Shown here in pieces: positions 38,303 to 45,490 of a stretch of DNA of 64,000 nucleotides. This DNA is from Hyphomonas atlantica corrig. (GTDB lineage Bacteria > Pseudomonadota > Alphaproteobacteria > Caulobacterales > Hyphomonadaceae), in the NCBI RefSeq assembly GCF_000682715.1, contig NZ_AWFH01000003.1, positions 46,310 to 110,309 on the forward strand, read 5' to 3'. The notes below the pieces were generated by a model, which was given only the letters and a program-made list of their open reading frames with translations, did no database searches and was not told the DNA's origin. The position numbers and the translations under genes are program-made. Numbering within the stretch: the stretch's first letter is position 1; every line of letters starts with the position of its first letter.

Positions 38303-38457
38303 GTGCGCGCTCCGCTGTTCACTCGTTTGATGCCCTGATCAGATCGGGCTGGCAATTGCCCTGCCCGTCTAAAGACGGACGGGCCAGGCAATCTGTGACA
38401 CAGGCCGTGCAGCACTCGAGACTGGACCGGTTACGCGCCACGCTCTACTGCAATACT

Positions 38458-39207
38458 ATGCCAGACACGCCTGCCCTCTCTGTCCTGATCCCGTTCTTCA
38501 ATGAAGAAGGCAATGTGCACCCGGTCATCGACGAGGTGCACGAGCAACTCGCGGGCATCAGTTTCGAGATTGTCTGCGTGAATGATTGCTCGTCCGACGC
38601 CACCGAACGGGAGTTGGCCGAAGCCAAGGCGAAACACCCGGATACCGTGGTCGTGTTCAATCACGTCGAACGCAGGGGCAAGTCAGCGGCCCTGTTCACT
38701 GGTTTGAAGTCCGTGCGGGGCCAGTGGGTACAGCTGCTCGACGGGGATGGCCAGAATGACCCGGCGGACACAGCACGGCTCTGGAAGACCATCATTGTAC
38801 CCGGCGCGTCGCCCCGGCTCGGCATCATTGCGGGCAAACGCAACAGCCGGAATGATTCCGGCTTCAAATGGCTGCAATCGCGTGTCGCAAATGGTGTGCG
38901 CCGTTTCGTGCTGCAGGATGATGCGACCGACACTGGCTGCGGCTGGAAGCTGATCCGTACTGAAGCCTTCCGGGACCTGCCCTTCTTCGCCTCCATGCAC
39001 CGTTTCCTGCCTGCCCTGATCAAGCGGGCCGGATGGGATGTGCGCGAAGAAATGGTGAATGACCGAAAGCGTCTGGCTGGCCAGTCCAAGTATGGCTTTC
39101 TGGGCCGTCTGGGCGCTGGCATTTTCGATCTGGTCGGCATGTTCTGGCTGATCCGCCGCGGCGGATACGGCATCGCCCGCGAGTGGCACGACCCGCGGGC
39201 GAATTAA
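38458..39207 (+). CDS. Glycosyltransferase family 2 (polyprenyl-phosphate type)
   Basis: A 249-residue GT-A fold protein. SVLIPFFNEEGNVHPVIDEV opens the domain, VCVNDCSSDAT follows and LDGDGQNDPAD carries the metal-binding DxD. There is no multi-spanning C-terminus, although a hydrophobic stretch (GIFDLVGMFWLIRRGGYG) may attach it to the membrane. It resembles dolichyl-/undecaprenyl-phosphate mannose synthases. ATG 38458 was chosen over an upstream in-frame start at 38356. It stands alone rightward between leftward units. Confidence 0.88.
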   Translation: MPDTPALSVLIPFFNEEGNVHPVIDEVHEQLAGISFEIVCVNDCSSDATERELAEAKAKHPDTVVVFNHVERRGKSAALFTGLKSVRGQWVQLLDGDGQNDPADTARLWKTIIVPGASPRLGIIAGKRNSRNDSGFKWLQSRVANGVRRFVLQDDATDTGCGWKLIRTEAFRDLPFFASMHRFLPALIKRAGWDVREEMVNDRKRLAGQSKYGFLGRLGAGIFDLVGMFWLIRRGGYGIAREWHDPRAN

Positions 39208-39226
39208 CAGCCTGACCGCCTAAACT

Positions 39227-40858
39227 CTAGTTCTTGTGAACTTCACCGCCGCCGCGATTGCGGAGGGCTTTGGGCATATTGTTCGAGCGCTGCTGTTGCT
39301 GCGGGCGCGGCTGGGGCTTGGGCTGCGGCCGAGGCTGTGAACGCTGTTGCGGTGCGGCACGTTGCGGCTGGCGCTGGACCTGAGGTCTGGCCTGGCGCTG
39401 AGGTCGGGCCTGTTGCACTGCTGGCTGGCGAACCTGTTGCCGTTGTTGGGGACGCGGGCGGCTTTGCTGCTGCACGCGCGGGCGCTCCTGACGGCGTGGC
39501 TGGGCATTCTGAAGCGCTTTCGGACGCTGGCCCATGTCTACGCGTTGTGGCTGCCGCGGCGTTGTCGTCGGGCGTCGCTCTGTCTCGACCCGTGTGCGCG
39601 GTGTCGTAATCTGTCGCCGAGGCGTCGCGTTTTGTCGCGCACGGTTCGTATCCTGTCGCTGGATGTCGCGGCGGTCTGGCTGGACGGCGCGCACATTTGG
39701 TCGGGGGCGCTGCGGCGAGCCAATATTTGCCTTCTGAGGCGCACGCACCGGCGCAGCATTGTGCGGACGGCGAACAGGCGTTTTCCCGGCACCATTCGGC
39801 CCGCCTGCCAGAGCATTGGGCCCTGACGGAGTGACAGCCTGAACATTTCCACCGCGACGGCCACCGCGATCCCCGCGGTCACCATCTCCACGACCGTTCC
39901 GGCCATCATGGCGGCCATCACCAGGCCGGTCGCCCCGCCCTCCCCGATCGCCGCGCGGAACGTCGCCCACCGGCCGGATGGAGGAGATATTGTCGTTCAG
40001 GCGCAGGCCATTCAGGCGAGAAGTCGATGCGTCGACGATCTGGCACCGGCCCCGGAAATTGGCGTGTTCGCACACTTCCCATTTGCCGGAATTGATACGC
40101 AGCGACGACACATTGTCGTTGAAGCGATAGCGGCTGAGATCGGAAATGCCCTTGTTCAGACCAAGCGACGCGCCGCGTTCATAGGAATCCGTGTACAGCG
40201 TGACAGCGCCATTGCGCGCGCCATAATGACCTTTCAGCGGCTTGTGCCGGGTCTTGTAATGACGGTGACGACCATAATTCGGATTGGCACCATACCGCGT
40301 CCAGCCAAAGCCATAGGGACCGTGACCAAGCCCCGGATTATAGTAGCCATAGCTGCGGTAATGCGGGGAATAGCCATAGTGATACACGCTGACCCGCGTG
40401 CTGCTGCCGTAGCCATAGCTGTAATCATCATAGCCATAGCGCGCATTATCGGCATAGCGGATGTATCCGGACCGGTCGCGATTGAACATCAGGCCATGCT
40501 CGGCCTCAGTGTATTCATAGATCGGACGGACCGACGTCAGCTCGCCATCAAGGCCATACCAGCCCAAATCCTGCACATCGCCGCGAATGAACACACAGCG
40601 CCCCGTGAAGTCGCTATGCTCGCAGAGCTCCCACGCGCCGGACAGCACGGCCACAGATTGCGCCCGGTCATTGAAGTAATAGTCGTGAAGGGTCGATACC
40701 GGCTCGAACACTTCGCGGACCTCTCCGCGGAAATCCTCGCCCGTGAACAGCATCAGCCCGGCTGGCTGGGGGTCCGTCTCGTATTGCGCAGCAGCCGTTC
40801 CCGCGACAGCGAGCGGGATGGCTAGTGTCGCGCCAAGGCGTATCAGACTGGCAAGCAT
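39227..40858 (-). CDS. Secreted beta/gamma-crystallin protein with basic Arg/Gln/Pro-rich tail
   Basis: A 543-residue exported protein with signal peptide (cleavage near AAA-QY, residue 24-25). It has two crystallin domains. Domain 1 (about 33-113) contains NDRAQS (63-68) and DGELTS (104-109). Domain 2 (about 216-297) has NDNVSS (247-252) and NDNISS (288-293), matching the (N/D)(N/D)xx(S/T)S calcium motif. Each domain has a CEHxxFxGRC pair (C79/C88, C263/C272). Between them lies a Tyr/Gly/His-rich linker; a G/R/D segment follows; the last 200 residues are an Arg/Gln/Pro/Ala disordered basic tail. A GAGGG site precedes ATG 40858. Function unknown; envelope polyanion binding is a guess. Confidence 0.88.
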   Translation of the reverse strand: MLASLIRLGATLAIPLAVAGTAAAQYETDPQPAGLMLFTGEDFRGEVREVFEPVSTLHDYYFNDRAQSVAVLSGAWELCEHSDFTGRCVFIRGDVQDLGWYGLDGELTSVRPIYEYTEAEHGLMFNRDRSGYIRYADNARYGYDDYSYGYGSSTRVSVYHYGYSPHYRSYGYYNPGLGHGPYGFGWTRYGANPNYGRHRHYKTRHKPLKGHYGARNGAVTLYTDSYERGASLGLNKGISDLSRYRFNDNVSSLRINSGKWEVCEHANFRGRCQIVDASTSRLNGLRLNDNISSIRPVGDVPRGDRGGRGDRPGDGRHDGRNGRGDGDRGDRGGRRGGNVQAVTPSGPNALAGGPNGAGKTPVRRPHNAAPVRAPQKANIGSPQRPRPNVRAVQPDRRDIQRQDTNRARQNATPRRQITTPRTRVETERRPTTTPRQPQRVDMGQRPKALQNAQPRRQERPRVQQQSRPRPQQRQQVRQPAVQQARPQRQARPQVQRQPQRAAPQQRSQPRPQPKPQPRPQQQQRSNNMPKALRNRGGGEVHKN

Positions 40859-40924
40859 GGGCATGTCCCTCATTCGTCTCGCAGTCTTTATGACAGAGCC
40901 AGCCTGAACAAGCGGCAACATGGA

Positions 40925-41476
40925 TCAGTCGGCGCGGTCGCCCTCTTCTGCCGGGGCTGCCCAATCTTCAAGGGTGGGGATAACAACACGGCCCGCCGCC
41001 AGGTCGACCGTCGGCACATCTGCCAGCGTGAACGGCACGAGCACAGTGTCGCCTCCGACGGAGAGGCGAACTTCAAGCAGATCGTCTGCGCCGAAATTCT
41101 GCACGGCCTTCACGCGGCCTGCAGGCTCGCTGCCCCCGGAATAGACCTTCAGGCCAACCAGGTCTTCGATGTAGAATTCGTCGTCTTCGGTGTCCGGCAA
41201 TTGCGCGCGCGGCACGTGCAGCAGCGTACCGCGCAGGCCGTCCCAGTCTTCCTTCTGTTTCTGCTCTTTCGGGCGGACGATGAAATGGTCCTTGCCCGGC
41301 CGCGCCGAAACCGGCGTCAGCACGGGTTTTCCGCCCTCATCCACCAACGCGCCATAGGTGAACACATCATCCGGGTCTGCGGTGAAACTCTTCACGCGCA
41401 CATCGCCGCGCACGCCATGCGCGCCCTTGATGACGCCCACAACGATCAGTCGGTCAGGATTGGAAGTCTCGCTCAT
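40925..41476 (-). CDS. rimM: 16S rRNA-processing protein RimM
   Basis: A 183-residue ribosome maturation factor for the 30S head, assisting S19 incorporation. N-terminal barrel residues VVGVIKGAHGVRGDVRVKSFT are textbook RimM. The PRC barrel contains LVGLKVYSGG...GRVKAVQNFGADDLLEV. It is separated from both rpsP and trmD by crystallin-type genes, instead of its usual tight placement. Its start codon lies inside a 9-bp perfect inverted repeat. Confidence 0.94.
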   Translation of the reverse strand: MSETSNPDRLIVVGVIKGAHGVRGDVRVKSFTADPDDVFTYGALVDEGGKPVLTPVSARPGKDHFIVRPKEQKQKEDWDGLRGTLLHVPRAQLPDTEDDEFYIEDLVGLKVYSGGSEPAGRVKAVQNFGADDLLEVRLSVGGDTVLVPFTLADVPTVDLAAGRVVIPTLEDWAAPAEEGDRAD

Positions 41477-41500
41477 CCCGCCTCTCTAGCGGGCGGGATG
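41474..41500 (-). promoter_or_regulatory. 9-bp inverted repeat enclosing the rimM start codon
   Basis: On the leftward strand CATCCCGCC, 9-nt spacer, GGCGGGATG forms a perfect stem. The final ATG of the right arm is the rimM start. The preceding GGCGGG is the only purine-rich ribosome-site candidate and is in the same arm. It may hide the initiation region, or instead end transcripts from the upstream crystallin gene, though no T-run follows. Confidence 0.55.
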
Positions 41501-41526
41501 AGGAGTGCAAGCGGTCAAGCGCCGTT

Positions 41527-42192
41527 CTAGCGCCGGCCGCGATAGGCCCGGATGGACGAGATGTTGTCATTCATCCGGATCGGTTTCAGGTCGCCTGCCC
41601 CGGCCTGGAGGACTTCGCAACGACCCCGGAAGTTCGCATGTTCGCAGACCTGCCACGTGCCACCCGTGATCAGGAATGAACTCGCGCGGTCATTGAAGCG
41701 ATACTGGCTGAGGTCTGCCACATCATGGCTTATCTCGATGGCCTGGCCACGCTGGGCCGAATCCTGGAACAGGACGAGTTCGCCACCCCGTCTGCCCCGA
41801 TGGCCCTTGCCGCGATCCCCGCGATAGGAAACGGGACGCAGGGAAGAGACATTATCATTCAGCCGATAGGCATTCAGGCGCGCGGTGGATGAATCCACGA
41901 TTTCGCACCGGCCCCGAAAATTGGCATCGGTACACAGCTCCCACGCGCCGGAGCGGAGCGTGATGGAAGAGGCCCGGTCATTGAAGCGCAGGCGCGACAG
42001 GTCTGGCTCTGCGCCATTGATACGCACGCCCGCGCCGGAAAAGCGCGCATCGGCATGCAGGATCACCCCGCCTCCGCCGCCACGATAAGAGGCATCTTGA
42101 TACCTGCCCCAGTCTGCGCTGGCCGGAAGGGCAAACGCCGCCACGCCAAGCATGGCCAGGGGAAGGCTTTTGGAAAATGGTGTCTTCAGCAT
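41527..42192 (-). CDS. Secreted beta/gamma-crystallin protein, two domains
   Basis: A 221-residue exported protein (signal ending ALPASA, near residue 26). Two crystallin domains occur, about 42-121 and 138-217, each with two Greek-key motifs. All four calcium motifs are canonical: NDRASS (71-76), NDNVSS (112-117), NDRASS (167-172) and NDNISS (208-213). Each domain also has a conserved Cys pair (C87/C96, C183/C192) that could form a disulfide. It is the compact relative of the 543-residue protein and flanks rimM on the other side. A terminator upstream isolates it from rpsP, so it needs its own promoter. Confidence 0.9.
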   Translation of the reverse strand: MLKTPFSKSLPLAMLGVAAFALPASADWGRYQDASYRGGGGGVILHADARFSGAGVRINGAEPDLSRLRFNDRASSITLRSGAWELCTDANFRGRCEIVDSSTARLNAYRLNDNVSSLRPVSYRGDRGKGHRGRRGGELVLFQDSAQRGQAIEISHDVADLSQYRFNDRASSFLITGGTWQVCEHANFRGRCEVLQAGAGDLKPIRMNDNISSIRAYRGRR

Positions 42193-42290
42193 GTCGGGTC
42201 TCCTTTCGAGTCAGGCTCGTTTTAGAAGACACGATCTGAACGCCGATCTGGTTCCCTGTTGTCTTTCGTTCAGTCTTTGCTGCGCACACG

Positions 42291-42322
42291 AAAAAGGCCG
42301 GCACCCGCAAGGGGCACCGGCC
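42291..42322 (-). terminator. Rho-independent terminator downstream of rpsP
   Basis: On the leftward strand GGCCGGTGCCC, CTTGC loop, GGGTGCCGGCC is followed by TTTTT. It begins 26 nt past the rpsP stop and would end the ffh - chorismate mutase - rpsP unit before the crystallin genes. Confidence 0.9.
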
Positions 42323-42347
42323 ATATCCCGAGACTGGAAAGCCAGTC

Positions 42348-42779
42348 TTATTCCGAAGCCGCTTCCTCTGCCGGCGCTTCTTCAGCAGCCGGGGCTTCTT
42401 CTGCGGCAGCAGCAGCTTCAGCAGCGTCAGCCGCTTTCTGAGCTTTCTCTTCTGCGCGCTCTTTCGCTTTTTTGCCTGGCTCACCCTTGTTCGGGTTGTT
42501 GCCATGCTTCCACTCTACGAGTGGCTTGCCGTCAACTTCGATCTGGGACAGGAAGCGTGCAACACGCTCCGTCGGCTGAGCGCCTTTGCGCAGCCATTCG
42601 GAAGCTTTCTCGGCGTCGATCTGAACGCGGGCTTCGGAATCTTTCGGAAGGCGCGGATCATAGGAACCGATTTTCTCAACGAAGCGACCGTCGCGGGGGG
42701 CGCGGGCATCTGCGATGACAACGGAATAGAAAGGGCGTTTCTTGGACCCGCCACGGGCGAGTCGGATCTTGAGGGCCAT
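42348..42779 (-). CDS. rpsP: 30S ribosomal protein S16 with extended C-terminal tail
   Basis: A 143-residue S16; the usual length is 80-100. The first 85 residues are standard ([42 protein letters not shown]). From about residue 98 a Lys/Glu then Ala/Glu-rich segment ends [12 protein letters not shown]. Extended S16 tails occur in Alphaproteobacteria. It follows chorismate mutase by 41 nt and ends at a strong terminator. Confidence 0.95.
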   Translation of the reverse strand: MALKIRLARGGSKKRPFYSVVIADARAPRDGRFVEKIGSYDPRLPKDSEARVQIDAEKASEWLRKGAQPTERVARFLSQIEVDGKPLVEWKHGNNPNKGEPGKKAKERAEEKAQKAADAAEAAAAAEEAPAAEEAPAEEAASE

Positions 42780-42820
42780 GAGTGTATCTCCTGTAAGTCT
42801 GGCGTCTCGGGGTTCGTAGT

Positions 42821-43138
42821 CTAATCGTCGGTCTCGAGACCGCGAATTTGCTCATGATGGCGGATCACTTCCGCCACGATGAAATTCAAGAGCTTTTCGG
42901 CGAATGCCGGATCAAGCCCGCTCTCCTGTGCCAGTCGGCGCAGGCGATCAATCTGTTTTGCCTCGCGGTCTTTGTCCGCAGGCGGCATATTGTGGACGGC
43001 TTTCAGCTTGCCGACCTCCTGGGTCGCCTTGAAGCGCTCTGCCAGGGTATGGATGATAATCGCATCCAGATTGTCGATGCTGGAGCGCAACTTGGTCAGC
43101 TGCAGCAGGGCAAGTGCGTCGGTCGTGTCAGTGTTCAT
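42821..43138 (-). CDS. Chorismate mutase, AroQ class
   Basis: A 105-residue all-helical AroQ-type domain. Catalytic-type residues are visible as R near [30 protein letters not shown] (with K) and the VIRHHEQIR helix. It would convert chorismate to prephenate for Phe/Tyr synthesis. It overlaps the ffh stop by 4 nt, a common coupling in Alphaproteobacteria between ffh and rpsP. Confidence 0.92.
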   Translation of the reverse strand: MNTDTTDALALLQLTKLRSSIDNLDAIIIHTLAERFKATQEVGKLKAVHNMPPADKDREAKQIDRLRRLAQESGLDPAFAEKLLNFIVAEVIRHHEQIRGLETDD

Positions 43139-44607
43139 TTCTTCTTCCCTCCGCCGAGTCCCGGCAGTCCGCCCATGCCGGGCGGCAATCCGCCGCCGCC
43201 AAGGCCCGGCAGGCTGCCACCAGCGCCGCCCATCTTGGCAAGGTCAGCTGGCGACACGCCTGCGGCCTGCGCCATGTTCATCATGTTCTTCATGCCACCC
43301 TTGGTGCGCATCTTCTTCATCATGCCGGCCATCTGCTGGTGCATCTTCAGCACCTTGTTGACCTCTTGCACGGTGACGCCTGCACCCGCAGCAATCCGTT
43401 TACGGCGCGATGCATTTAGGATGGCAGGCTTGCGACGCTCTGCGCGCGTCATGGACAGGATGATCGCTTCCTGACGCTTCAGTACATTGTCGTCCAGATT
43501 GGCGGATTCCATTGCGGCCTTCGCCTTGCGGGCGCCAGGCAACATGCCCATCAGGCCGCCAAGGCCGCCCATGCGCTGCATCTGGCGGAACTGCTCCGCC
43601 ATGTCTTCAAGGTCGAACTCGCCCTTGCGGAGTTTCTCCGCCATGCGCTCGGCCTTTTCGGCGTCCATCTGCTCGGCGGCTTTTTCGACCAGGGAGACGA
43701 TGTCCCCCTGCCCCAGAATGCGGCCAGCAACACGCTTGGCATCGAAGGCGTCCAGCCCGTCCAGCTTTTCGCCAACGCCCATGAACTTGATCGGCAGGCC
43801 GGTGACGGCGCGCATGGAAAGCGCCGCACCGCCGCGGCCATCACCATCCATCCGCGTCAGGACAAGTCCTGTCAGCGGCAGGCGGGCATGGAAACGGCTG
43901 GCAGTTTCCACAGCATCCTGACCGGTCAGCGCATCGGCCACCAGAAGTGTTTCAGACGGGGTCGCGATATCCGCGATCTCCGCCACTTCATTCATCATCT
44001 GCTCGTCGATCGTCGTCCGACCGGCGGTGTCGAGGATGAGGACGTCATAGCCGGAGATCTTCGCGGCGTTCAGCGCGCGGCGGGCAATGTCTGCAGGCAG
44101 CTGGCCTTCGATGATCGGCAGCGCGCTGACATTCTCGTTACACTGGTCAGCCAGGATGGCCAGCTGTTCCATCGCTGCCGGGCGGCGCGTGTCGAGCGAG
44201 GCGAGCAGGACGCGCTTGCGGTCTTTCTCCGACAGGCGCTTGGCCAGCTTGCCGGTCGTCGTCGTCTTACCGGAACCCTGAAGACCCGCCATCATGATGA
44301 TGGCTGGCGGGCTGTCGATGCGCAGGCTGGTGTCGGCTTCTTCGCCGCCGAGCATGTCGACCAGCGCGTCATAGACGATCTTGATGACCTGCTGGCCGGG
44401 CTTCACAGAGCGGATGACTTCCTCACCGACCGCGCGATTGCGCACGCCATCGATGAAGTCCTTCACGACAGGAAGCGCGACATCAGCCTCCAGAAGGGCA
44501 ACACGGATTTCGCGCAGCGCCGCGTTCACGTCCTTTTCAGACAGTGCACCGCGGCCGGTCAGGCCGTCGAAAATTCCACCAAGGCGTTCGCTCAGCGTGT
44601 CGAACAT
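43135..44607 (-). CDS. ffh: Signal recognition particle protein Ffh
   Basis: A 490-residue SRP54 GTPase. The G domain has GLQGSGKTT (108-116), DTAGRTTIDEQMM and TRMDGDGRGGAAL. The M domain follows (methionine-rich FDLEDMAEQFRQMQRMGGLGGLMGMLPG). The C-terminus is glycine/proline-rich, ending GGGKKK. An AAGGAG site precedes the ATG at 44607. With 4.5S RNA it targets nascent inner-membrane proteins to FtsY, also in this window. No 4.5S RNA gene was seen here. Confidence 0.97.
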   Translation of the reverse strand: MFDTLSERLGGIFDGLTGRGALSEKDVNAALREIRVALLEADVALPVVKDFIDGVRNRAVGEEVIRSVKPGQQVIKIVYDALVDMLGGEEADTSLRIDSPPAIIMMAGLQGSGKTTTTGKLAKRLSEKDRKRVLLASLDTRRPAAMEQLAILADQCNENVSALPIIEGQLPADIARRALNAAKISGYDVLILDTAGRTTIDEQMMNEVAEIADIATPSETLLVADALTGQDAVETASRFHARLPLTGLVLTRMDGDGRGGAALSMRAVTGLPIKFMGVGEKLDGLDAFDAKRVAGRILGQGDIVSLVEKAAEQMDAEKAERMAEKLRKGEFDLEDMAEQFRQMQRMGGLGGLMGMLPGARKAKAAMESANLDDNVLKRQEAIILSMTRAERRKPAILNASRRKRIAAGAGVTVQEVNKVLKMHQQMAGMMKKMRTKGGMKNMMNMAQAAGVSPADLAKMGGAGGSLPGLGGGGLPPGMGGLPGLGGGKKK

Positions 44608-44799
44608 CTTTGTCGCTCCTTTGCCGTTTGCCAGAGAGCCTGACATAGGCGATCAATTCCATTGCACAAAGCAGAAGTGCCCCGCTGAGCGACACTTCGC
44701 CGGGCGGGGGGCCTCGCTGACCTCACGGGATCAGTCAAAGCGCGCTTTTCAGAATTTGCGCAGATGTTCGCGCGCCTAAAGCATGCGGGGGGCGCCGCG

Positions 44800-45402
44800 T
44801 CAAGCGAGTTGCAGCGCCCGGACCCTGTCCCGCAAAACGCTGATCGCCGCCTTGATCTCTTCCCCCACCAGGCTGAGAACGACCATATTGGCCCAGCTGC
44901 CGCCAGCGGTGCGCATATAATTGCGGATCAGTCCTTCGCGTTGGGCGCCGATCTTGGTGAAGGAGCGAATGGCGCGCTCATTCCGTTCCGGCACGAAATA
45001 GGAGATCCGGCGAAACCGCGCCTCCTGTGCGCGCTCCAGCAATGCCAGTTGAGTTGCGGGCACAACGGCCGTGCCGCGATAGTTTTCAGGATGCCAGACA
45101 AAGCCGATTTCCAGCCGGCGATGCGTCCGCGAGACCCGCTCGAACGCGGCGAGGCCGGCAAACTCCCCGGTCGCCTTGTCCACCACGTAGAAGGGATAGA
45201 ACGAGTCCGTGCCCTTAAGGTCCAGGCTGTGATCCAAATAGGCTTCAAGACTGGTACCAGTGGGCATGACGGGCATCCATTCCCACATGGATTCAGCCAC
45301 TTCGGTCGCCAGCACAGTCGGCTTGTGCTCCGCCGTGAGAATCTCCAGGCGAACCACATCATTCTCCGGGGCCGGGTTGGAGAGGTTCATAATCTGGATC
45401 AT
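44800..45402 (-). CDS. GNAT-family acetyltransferase (RimJ/RimL type)
   Basis: A 200-residue N-acetyltransferase. VVRLEILTAEH, FAGLAAFERVSRTHRRLEIGFVWHPENYRGTAVV and RRISYFVPERNERAIRSFTKIGAQREG outline the acyl-CoA fold as seen in RimJ/RimL-like proteins. ATG 45402 is taken, but ATG 45390 is equally possible since neither has a clear ribosome site. The acceptor is unknown. It lies downstream of the S9 peptidase region, in the same direction as ffh. Confidence 0.87.
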   Translation of the reverse strand: MIQIMNLSNPAPENDVVRLEILTAEHKPTVLATEVAESMWEWMPVMPTGTSLEAYLDHSLDLKGTDSFYPFYVVDKATGEFAGLAAFERVSRTHRRLEIGFVWHPENYRGTAVVPATQLALLERAQEARFRRISYFVPERNERAIRSFTKIGAQREGLIRNYMRTAGGSWANMVVLSLVGEEIKAAISVLRDRVRALQLA

Positions 45403-45490
45403 TAGGGCGAAGGCCCGGCATGGCAAGAAAAACCATACCGGGCCTATAAAGTTCTATTTCGGCACTCAAAACCCAGTTCCAATTTGGAAT

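Noticed and set aside
44608..44799. Spacer upstream of ffh searched for a 4.5S RNA or tRNA
   Set aside because: No cloverleaf and no SRP-RNA tetraloop motif recognised by eye; only short GC-rich stretches.
45477..45489. TTCCAA-T-TTGGAA palindrome beside the S9 peptidase stop codon
   Set aside because: A 1-nt spacer cannot form a terminator loop and it lies at the 3' end of a gene; its likeness to the acyltransferase dyad half-sites is too short to claim a second operator.
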